Below are positions 37,821-44,819 of a stretch of 44,819 bases of DNA, piece by piece. A program made the position numbers and the translations under genes. This stretch comes from Deltaproteobacteria bacterium (lineage in GTDB: Bacteria > Desulfobacterota_D > UBA1144 > Nemesobacterales > Nemesobacteraceae). The stretch is from the NCBI GenBank assembly GCA_029262295.1, contig JAJCZR010000049.1:1-44819 (forward strand). Direction: 5' to 3'. The notes under the pieces were generated by a model. It saw only the letters and a program-made list of their open reading frames with translations, had not been told where the DNA came from and did no database searches. The number at the start of each line of letters is the position of its first letter. The stretch's first letter is position 1.

Positions 37821-38141
37821 CTATTCATCATTTAGAAATTCAAGCAGTCTATTATTTGCTGGCATCTCATGGTCAGAAAGAAGTTTAAAACCATAAGACT
37901 CGGTCAATGAATTTATCCACTCAAAATCCTTTATTCCACTTTTGGCATCTCTTTTACTAAGCCATTTATCAAACTTTTCATTACTTTCACTAGTGTAGTT
38001 ACCATTGTAATTAAGTGGGCCATATACACAAAGTTTTCCGTCTTGAAGGATCACAGAACTAGTGCCCTCAAATATACACTTTACTTCGTATTCACTCATA
38101 ATATGAAATGTATTTGCTGAAAAAGCTGCATCAAATATAAT
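37821..38141 (-). pseudogene. 5'-truncated DUF938 methyltransferase remnant
   Basis: FDAAFSANTFHIMSEYEVKCIFEG...LCVYGPLNYNGNYTSESNEKFDKWLSKRDAKSGIKDFEWINSL aligns with the C-terminal half of 40255..40854. Confidence 0.85.
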
Positions 38142-38146
38142 TATAT

Positions 38147-38315
38147 TCAGGTGAAATTAGATTTTTCTATATCAGATCTTGTGATCGTAATATAATCAGG
38201 ATATTTTTCCTGAACTATAAATCTTACGTCCAATAAGGCTTTAAAACTTTTTTGTGTTAAAAATAAACCCCTGCTGTGACCGCTGAATATAAGCTTGAGT
38301 ATAAGAATAAACAAT
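38147..38315 (-). pseudogene. 3' remnant of an MscS gene
   Basis: LKLIFSGHSRGLFLTQKSFKALLDVRFIVQEKYPDYITITRSDIEKSNFT* resembles the C-terminus of 40854..41903 (KFIQDKYPEYLPLARANISSSD). Confidence 0.6.
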
Positions 38316-38490
38316 TTTCGTAAAATATAACTTAAAAAGCCTTAGCTAATTTAATATATTTCCCAATAATCACTTATAAACCACTGTGATAATTGAATAT
38401 AATGCACAAATCAACTTCGGTTTAATTTTGCATTATAAATTATATCATATATAGTAATTAATAACCTATTTAAATTTTCGGGGAGAATAT

Positions 38491-40017
38491 ATGCCAAATC
38501 AGGTTGAAAATATGTTTAATACTATTATAGCATTTTTACCAAATCTTCTTGGGGCAATCGCAATACTTGTAGTTGGTCTGGTCATCGCCTGGATTGTTTC
38601 GGGTCTTGTAAAAAAAGGACTTATACGTACAGGACTGGATGAAAAAATTAGTCAATGGACCTCGGTAGATGATGGAAAAGACAGAAAAATCAAATCTGCT
38701 GAATGGATTTCAAAAGGGGTTTACGTTTTAATTTTGTTGTTTGCTCTGATAGGATTTTTTCAGGTCTTGCGCGTTCCAACAATAACCCAACCGCTAAATG
38801 ATCTTCTAAGCGTAGTACTGGAATTCATACCAAGAATTCTTGCAGCCGGCCTGTTATTTGGTCTTGCCTGGGTTTTGGCCAGTGTGCTTAGATCTATTTT
38901 AACGAAAATACTGGGAGCCACCGGACTTGACCAGAAAGTAAGTGGTGAAATCGAAGATGAGGATGTTAAGTCCATTTCAATATCCAGAGCAATAGCCAAT
39001 GTTGTTTACTGGCTTGTATTCTTGCTCTTCCTTCCGGCAATTTTGAATGCACTTGCACTTGGTGGGCTTCTTGAGCCTGTAAATGAACTGGTAAATAAAA
39101 TACTCGGATTTCTACCAAACCTGCTAATTGCAGGATTAATACTATTTGTCGGCTGGTTTGTTTCAAGAGTTATTCAGAGAATTGTATCAAACCTGCTCGA
39201 TGCAGTCGGAGTTAACCGTCTTGGGGATGACTCAGGGATAAATAAAGCACTTGGCACAAAAAAACTCTCCGGGACTATTGGTCTGATAGTTTTCATACTG
39301 ATACTCATCCCAGTTCTGACCGCAGCGTTGAATGCACTTGATCTTCAGTCTGTAACAGGGCCTGTAAGTAATATGTTGGATTCTATCCTTATTACACTTC
39401 CGGCAATTTTTGCCGCAGTGCTTATTCTTGTAGTTTCGTATATAGTTGCAAAGATCGTTTCAGGACTTGCCGTTAGCCTGCTTTTGGGAGTAGGATTTGA
39501 CAATATTCTGTCAAATATTGGACTGGTAACCACCGATGATACAAAAAATTCAATCATAAAGAAAAGTCCTTCAAATATAGCAGGAAAAATTATTTTGATT
39601 GCTATTATGCTTTTCGCAACTATTGAAGCACTTGAGCTGCTTGAATTTGCCTCACTTGCAGCAATAGCAACAGAATTTCTATTTTTTGCAAGCAATGTTG
39701 TATTTGGTCTGATTATCTTTGTTCTTGGATTTTATCTTGCAAACTTTCTTCACGGGATACTTGAGAGCCGAAGTCAAACGCAGTCAAACTTTCTTGCCAA
39801 AGCAGTGAAGATTTCGATTATTGTTCTTGTATCTGCAATGGCGTTGGAACAGATGGGATTTTCAAGTGAGATTATAATGCTTGCTTTTGGTCTGGGTTTT
39901 GGAGCTGTAGCCATAGCACTGGCCATTGCTTTTGGTCTTGGTGGAAGAGATTTTGCTTCAAGGAAGATTGAAAAATGGGGAGGCTCATCAAATCCTGAAA
40001 GAAAGGATAAAAATTAA
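38491..40017 (+). CDS. Multi-repeat conserved-TM-helix (MscS-related) membrane protein
   Basis: About five FLPNLLxAxxILVVGxxxAxxVxxLV...TGLD-like modules. Confidence 0.85.
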   Translation: MPNQVENMFNTIIAFLPNLLGAIAILVVGLVIAWIVSGLVKKGLIRTGLDEKISQWTSVDDGKDRKIKSAEWISKGVYVLILLFALIGFFQVLRVPTITQPLNDLLSVVLEFIPRILAAGLLFGLAWVLASVLRSILTKILGATGLDQKVSGEIEDEDVKSISISRAIANVVYWLVFLLFLPAILNALALGGLLEPVNELVNKILGFLPNLLIAGLILFVGWFVSRVIQRIVSNLLDAVGVNRLGDDSGINKALGTKKLSGTIGLIVFILILIPVLTAALNALDLQSVTGPVSNMLDSILITLPAIFAAVLILVVSYIVAKIVSGLAVSLLLGVGFDNILSNIGLVTTDDTKNSIIKKSPSNIAGKIILIAIMLFATIEALELLEFASLAAIATEFLFFASNVVFGLIIFVLGFYLANFLHGILESRSQTQSNFLAKAVKISIIVLVSAMALEQMGFSSEIIMLAFGLGFGAVAIALAIAFGLGGRDFASRKIEKWGGSSNPERKDKN

Positions 40018-40031
40018 GAATCTAAGTTGAA

Positions 40032-40056
40032 TTAACCGGGACTAAAACCCGGTTAA
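40032..40056 (+). terminator. Stem-loop after the conserved-TM-helix gene
   Basis: TTAACCGGG-actaaaa-CCCGGTTAA. Confidence 0.6.
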
Positions 40057-40164
40057 AGAAAATATCTTAAAATATGTCTGCTTCATTTCTTTGATATCTT
40101 TTCATTGTGCCTAAAAGGTATGAGAAACTAACAAGATGAATGAGGTTGTATGGACTTTAAAAGA

Positions 40165-40204
40165 ACTTAATAAGATATATTTTTATATATTTTTCACCTC
40201 TTAT
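40165..40204 (-). pseudogene. Remnant of RBS and first codons of a second crotonase gene
   Basis: Minus strand ATAAGAGGTGAAAAATATATAAAAATATATCTTATTAA: RBS identical to that at 37753-37768 and IYKNISY* vs MYENISYEIV. Confidence 0.6.
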
Positions 40205-40254
40205 CATAAATTAGACATTCAATCTGACTTTTCAATAATTAACGATAACCATCT

Positions 40255-40854
40255 TTAATCACTTGTAATTTTCCATTCAAGTAACCTGTTGTTAGTAGGC
40301 ATCTCATGATCTTGTTGGAGTGTTAATCCTGAAGACCTTGCAAGTGAATTTACCCACTCAAAATCCTTAATTCCACTATCTTCATCTCTTTTTTTAAGCC
40401 ATTTATCAAAATTTTTATTACTCTCACTAGTATAATTTTCATCATAGTTAAACGGACCATAAACACACAATCTTCCGCTCTCAGTAAGAACAGAAACCAC
40501 ACACTTAAAAAAACATTCTAATTCATACCTGCTCATAATATGAAATGTATTTGCAGAAAAAACTGCATCAAACTTATCTGTTTTCCAGGGAAGATTAGTA
40601 ACATCAAGCTCAACAGGATCATTAATATTTGGCAATTTAGCTTCATTAATCCAAAGTTTGATGCCATCTAAGTTTTCAGCTTTATCACTTGGCTGCCAGT
40701 TTAAGTGGTGGAGCTTTTCTGCGAAGTAAACTGCGTGTTGACCTGTGCCGCTTCCTATTTCCAAAACATTTTTGCTGTGTTCAAAAGCATCTTTTAAAAC
40801 TTCTAAAATATGAGCCTTATTATTTTCACATGCCTGGCTATAAGGTTTTTCCAC
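40255..40854 (-). CDS. DUF938 SAM-dependent methyltransferase-like protein
   Basis: VLEIGSGTGQHAVYFAEKLHHLNWQPSD; ANTFHIMSRYELE. Confidence 0.9.
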   Translation of the reverse strand: MEKPYSQACENNKAHILEVLKDAFEHSKNVLEIGSGTGQHAVYFAEKLHHLNWQPSDKAENLDGIKLWINEAKLPNINDPVELDVTNLPWKTDKFDAVFSANTFHIMSRYELECFFKCVVSVLTESGRLCVYGPFNYDENYTSESNKNFDKWLKKRDEDSGIKDFEWVNSLARSSGLTLQQDHEMPTNNRLLEWKITSD

Positions 40855-41903
40855 TACATATTTCCGTTGAGAATGTCAGAAGAACTAATATTTGCCCTTG
40901 CAAGAGGTAGATATTCTGGATACTTATCCTGGATAAATTTTATCAATTTTTCTCTCACAAGACACCTAAGATCCCAAGCTGACGGTGAATCCGGAGCACT
41001 CACCAATACTCTAAGCTGCATTGATTTTTCAGTAGACTCTGTAACCTGTATTACTTTGGTAACCCTGTCCCACAAATCAGTGCTTTCAAGAATATTATCG
41101 AGTTCACCTCGAAGTTCATCAATAGGAAATCTGTAATCAACATAAAGAAAGACAGTGCCAATTATATCTGCCGTTGTTCTGGTCCAGTTTTGAAATGGTT
41201 GTTGTACAAAATAGGAGATAGGAAGAACCAGTCTACGATTGTCCCAAATCTTTACAACCACATACGTATTGCCAATCCCTTCTATCCTGCCCCACTCTCC
41301 TTCCACAACCACAACATCATCAAGCCTTATAGGCTGGGTAATAGCTATTTGTATCCCTGCAATAAGATTGGAGAGAAGTGGTTGTGCAGCAATACCAATC
41401 ACTAAACCCGCAATACCAGCTGAAGCAAACAAGGTAACTCCAATATTTTTAACTTCCGGAAAAGTTAAAAGCATAGATGCACCGGCAATCACCCAAATAA
41501 AAACTTTGGATAACTGATATGTCCATTCGATATAAGTTATGTTTTTTCGTGCATCAAGGTTATCACTTACGTTAACATCATATTTTGACTTGAGTCTTTT
41601 AAGAACAACTCCCAGTATCCTCACAACCAACCATGCAAGAGAGGCAATAATTATTAGTTTGATTATATGATAAGCCTGTTCTTTGTATGGGATATTAATG
41701 TTTGTGAAATGTATAGATAATCTGAGAGTAACCAGCATAACAAAAAGCTTCAAAGGTGAAGAAATTCTTGATAGGTAAAGCCTAAATCTTTCCGATTTCA
41801 ACTTCACTACTTGAAAAATTACTTTGAAAGAAATCCATTTAACAAGAAAAACTCCCACAACAGCTGTAAATATTATTAATAAATCAAGAAATATTTCTTT
41901 CAT
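40854..41903 (-). CDS. MscS-family mechanosensitive channel
   Basis: ASAGIAGLVIGIAAQPLLSNLIAGIQIAITQPIRLDDVVVVEGEWGRIE; overlaps the DUF938 start. Confidence 0.94.
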   Translation of the reverse strand: MKEIFLDLLIIFTAVVGVFLVKWISFKVIFQVVKLKSERFRLYLSRISSPLKLFVMLVTLRLSIHFTNINIPYKEQAYHIIKLIIIASLAWLVVRILGVVLKRLKSKYDVNVSDNLDARKNITYIEWTYQLSKVFIWVIAGASMLLTFPEVKNIGVTLFASAGIAGLVIGIAAQPLLSNLIAGIQIAITQPIRLDDVVVVEGEWGRIEGIGNTYVVVKIWDNRRLVLPISYFVQQPFQNWTRTTADIIGTVFLYVDYRFPIDELRGELDNILESTDLWDRVTKVIQVTESTEKSMQLRVLVSAPDSPSAWDLRCLVREKLIKFIQDKYPEYLPLARANISSSDILNGNM

Positions 41904-42089
41904 AACAAATTCATCTTCCTTAAATTTAGGAATTAATAGTAGACTTTCATGTAAAAAGCTTACCGTTTTTACTGTGTTTTATTTTTTATTAGTTTGCGTA
42001 AAAGGCTTGTTAATCCATATTACTTTAACATAATATTATATAATTGATTCAATGTGAAAAACCAAATTTATGAGCTAAGGAAATAAGAT

Positions 42090-42383
42090 ATGAGCATAAT
42101 GATAATTTTAGATGCTAAATTAAAGAAAGATAAGGTGGAGGATGCAAAAAAGTTGTTCTCTGAGCTCCTGCCAGACACAAGGGGTTTTGAAGGCTGTGAA
42201 GGAATTACAATGATTATGAATAAAGAAGACCCAACAAATATGGTTTTGGTTGAAAAATGGCAAGCTAGATCGAATTACGAGAAATATCATCACTGGCGAG
42301 AAGGAACTGGTGATCTAGACCGTATTAGAGAATTATTAGATGGTCGACCCGGAAGACGGTTTTTTGAGATTATTAATGAGTGA
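42090..42383 (+). CDS. Antibiotic biosynthesis monooxygenase (ABM)-like protein
   Basis: ILDAKLKKDKVEDAKKLFSELLPDTRGFEGCEGITM ... LVEKWQARSNYEKYHHWREG. Confidence 0.8.
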   Translation: MSIMIILDAKLKKDKVEDAKKLFSELLPDTRGFEGCEGITMIMNKEDPTNMVLVEKWQARSNYEKYHHWREGTGDLDRIRELLDGRPGRRFFEIINE

Positions 42384-43253
42384 TTAAAGTTGTTCTTTAA
42401 AGTCTCTCATTGTTTTTAAAATTTTATTAAAGCTGTCGCCAAGAATCTGAAATACTATATAATCAACACCAGATTTTTTATAATCCTGGAGACCTTCACT
42501 TATTTTCTCAATGCTGCCTCTGAGTGTTTCTTTTTTATCAGTGATTTTCTTATCAGTAACTTGAAGGTTCTTTCTAACAGAGATAGTAAAACTATTTACG
42601 TCTTTGTTATGTAAAACCAATAAATCATTAATTTCACTTACCTTTTTTTTGATTTCAGCTGGAGTATTTCCAACTCCATGCCAGCCGTTTCCATATTTTA
42701 CTGATCTTAATAAGGAATTATTACTACTTCCACCCACCCATATCTCTGGAATTCTGTTGTTAAATGGCTTTGGATAAAAATCAATATCTGAAAACTTATA
42801 ATACTTTCCCTTAAAACTCGGACTATTATTTGAATAAAGTTCCTTAATTATCTCAAGAGATTCATTAGCGACCTTTCCCCTTTCCTCATAATTTATGCCA
42901 AGAGCATCGAATTCTTCTTTTAGCCATCCTGCCCCAATTCCAAGAACTACCCTACCCTCCGACAAAACATCTATAGTGGAAATCTCTTTTGCAAAGACTA
43001 ATGGATTTCTGTATGGAAGCACAATCACGCTTGTACCAAGTTTGATTGTTTTAGTTTTTGCAGCAATATAGGAAAGTATTGTTACCGGATCAAAGAATAC
43101 ATTACCAAAACCTTTATGATCTTTTGGAACTACAACATGATCACTCACCCAAAGTGAGTCATAACCAAGTTCTTCAGCGGCAATACTCAACTCTTCTATT
43201 TGATCTTTGCCAGCAAATTTACCAAAGTTAGGAACTGCAATACCAAATTTCAT
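42384..43253 (-). CDS. LLM-class luciferase-like flavin-dependent oxidoreductase
   Basis: AEELGYDSLWVSDHVVVP, LGTSVIVLPYRNPLVFAKEISTIDVLSEGRVVLGIGAGWLKEEFDALG. Confidence 0.93.
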   Translation of the reverse strand: MKFGIAVPNFGKFAGKDQIEELSIAAEELGYDSLWVSDHVVVPKDHKGFGNVFFDPVTILSYIAAKTKTIKLGTSVIVLPYRNPLVFAKEISTIDVLSEGRVVLGIGAGWLKEEFDALGINYEERGKVANESLEIIKELYSNNSPSFKGKYYKFSDIDFYPKPFNNRIPEIWVGGSSNNSLLRSVKYGNGWHGVGNTPAEIKKKVSEINDLLVLHNKDVNSFTISVRKNLQVTDKKITDKKETLRGSIEKISEGLQDYKKSGVDYIVFQILGDSFNKILKTMRDFKEQL

Positions 43254-43299
43254 TTTAGTTCACTATTTATTATAGAATTGAAGGGAAACATAAAAAATT

Positions 43300-43373
<74 letters not shown>

Positions 43374-43507
43374 AAAATACTCAGAAAAGAGATCAATAAC
43401 TTACGTTAAATTACTGAAAATTCAAAGCTTAAAAAAAAATTTGTTTAACTCCAGAATAGTTTTAGTAATACTATTAAAATATATATACATCTTAATACTT
43501 ATACATA

Positions 43508-43529
43508 TGCACCACGAAAGTGGTGTGCA
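43508..43529 (+). promoter_or_regulatory. 5' leader hairpin with GAAA tetraloop
   Basis: TGCACCAC-GAAA-GTGGTGTGCA upstream of SD AAAGGAGGTG and ATG 43566. Confidence 0.5.
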
Positions 43530-43565
43530 AAAACAACTTTACTATACTAAAGGAGGTGTTTTGTT

Positions 43566-44813
43566 ATGATGACAAAACATAAGTTTTTAAGCATTTTTTT
43601 TATACCCATTTTAGCTCTGGCAATCATTGGAGGTTGCGGAGGTGGAGGAAGTGATGATGGAGGAGGCTCGGCGGGAGGTCCAACATCAAATGAAATGATA
43701 GTTGTGGAGGGAACTATTGCAGATGTTGTTGCAAACGCTGTTTCTACAGATAATTCATTTCTTCTAGCAAGAATTTTTAATTATATAAAACCAACTCTTC
43801 ATGCATTTGCTCAGGAAGAGGAAATGGATGATCTTTCAGGAATTACGGTAATTGCTACAGACGGAACTGATACATTTGGTCCGGTAGTAACTGATGCAGA
43901 TGGAAACTTCACAATTGAATTGCCATGCGAAACTGCCCTCACTTTTACCTTTACAACTGAGGATTCCCAATCTATTGACTTTGGAGAAATTCAATTTCCC
44001 TGCCCTGAAGTGGGAGCTACAGAAACCACTGTTTTTCTTACTGTGACACTAGACTTAAATGATGATGGTGAGACAGAAGTTGATGTAGAAGAAGAAGAAA
44101 TGCCCGACTCGGCTGCAATAAGCTGTGAAGGCCAGGAAGGTCTTGAAATAATTCAGGGTGAACTAATTGTGGAAGGCAATGGTGGCCCTTGTATTATTTC
44201 ATCAGGTGGTTGTGAGATATCAGTCGAAGCTGGTTTAGTTTCATTGACTGGTTGCAGCAATTGTATAGACACTAGAGGAAATTCTTCAGTTGAGATAGAG
44301 GCAGAAAGTTTTGAATGCATAGCAGAAGATACAGGAATAAGGTCAGTAGGATCATCCTCTGTGGATATTGATGTTGAAATTGCAGTAATCATGGATGGGA
44401 CAGAAATACCCACTGATGCGACTATGCAAACAGCTGAAGAAGCAGATCTTTTTATTAGTGCTGGAAATACTGGAGTTGATGCAAGAGGAAACTCAAACGT
44501 AGAACTTGAAGCAGATGTCGATGACAGCGATATGATGGATGGAACTATGATGAGTTCTAATTCGGCATTAATTGCCATATTAGGTGGCGAAAACAGCATC
44601 TCCGCTGTTGGAAATTCTGAAGTGGAAGTCGAAGCTGATGAATGTATTTTAGATCCTTCAGATATTGAAGTGAAAGGGAATGCTGAAGTTGAAATAGATT
44701 GTGATAATACAGATTCAGATGAAGACTCCGATTCGGACTCTGATTCAGATTTAGACGAAGATTCTGATTCAGAAGAAGATGAAGAAGACTCAGATTCAGA
44801 CTCAGAGATTTAA
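43566..44813 (+). CDS. Secreted lipoprotein-like protein with repeat region and acidic Ser-Asp tail
   Basis: IIGGCGGGGSDDGG lipobox; GNSxVEx(E/D)A repeats; C-terminal DSDEDSDSDSDSDLDEDSDSEEDEEDSDSDSEI. Confidence 0.75.
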   Translation: MMTKHKFLSIFFIPILALAIIGGCGGGGSDDGGGSAGGPTSNEMIVVEGTIADVVANAVSTDNSFLLARIFNYIKPTLHAFAQEEEMDDLSGITVIATDGTDTFGPVVTDADGNFTIELPCETALTFTFTTEDSQSIDFGEIQFPCPEVGATETTVFLTVTLDLNDDGETEVDVEEEEMPDSAAISCEGQEGLEIIQGELIVEGNGGPCIISSGGCEISVEAGLVSLTGCSNCIDTRGNSSVEIEAESFECIAEDTGIRSVGSSSVDIDVEIAVIMDGTEIPTDATMQTAEEADLFISAGNTGVDARGNSNVELEADVDDSDMMDGTMMSSNSALIAILGGENSISAVGNSEVEVEADECILDPSDIEVKGNAEVEIDCDNTDSDEDSDSDSDSDLDEDSDSEEDEEDSDSDSEI

Positions 44814-44819
44814 GAAATA

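Overview
AT-rich bacterial chromosomal window, mostly a conserved core gene set: ubiD/ubiX/ubiA-type prenylation and decarboxylation genes, mgtE, recO, argJ, pyrD, ychF, acyl-CoA dehydrogenase, enoyl-CoA hydratase, glyoxylate shunt, tRNA-His and tRNA-Arg. I saw no phage, IS element or CRISPR array. Three parts stand out. (1) At 15.4-24.2 kb, a histidine kinase plus NtrC-type sigma54 activator is surrounded by small envelope/osmotic-stress genes (DUF1328, YciE/DUF892, Pmp3/YqaE, DUF4112, DUF421, LysM, BON, DUF883-like, two MscS). By eye I find several sigma54 -24/-12 promoters with uniform ~30-34 nt leaders and two perfect copies of a 14-bp palindrome GTTGAATATTCAAC upstream of them, which together suggest a self-contained local sigma54 regulon. 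(2) At 31.5-36.9 kb, a six-gene phosphorelay operon (REC-PAS-GGDEF, PAS-GAF-histidine kinase, Rcp-type REC, REC-histidine kinase, REC) ends in a KaiB-like protein, with no kaiC or kaiA in the window. (3) At 37-42 kb, there is an old tandem duplication of mscS-DUF938-crotonase with reciprocal decay, and remnants of all three genes can be read in the sequence. All family calls come from reading the translated sequences; no database search was run.
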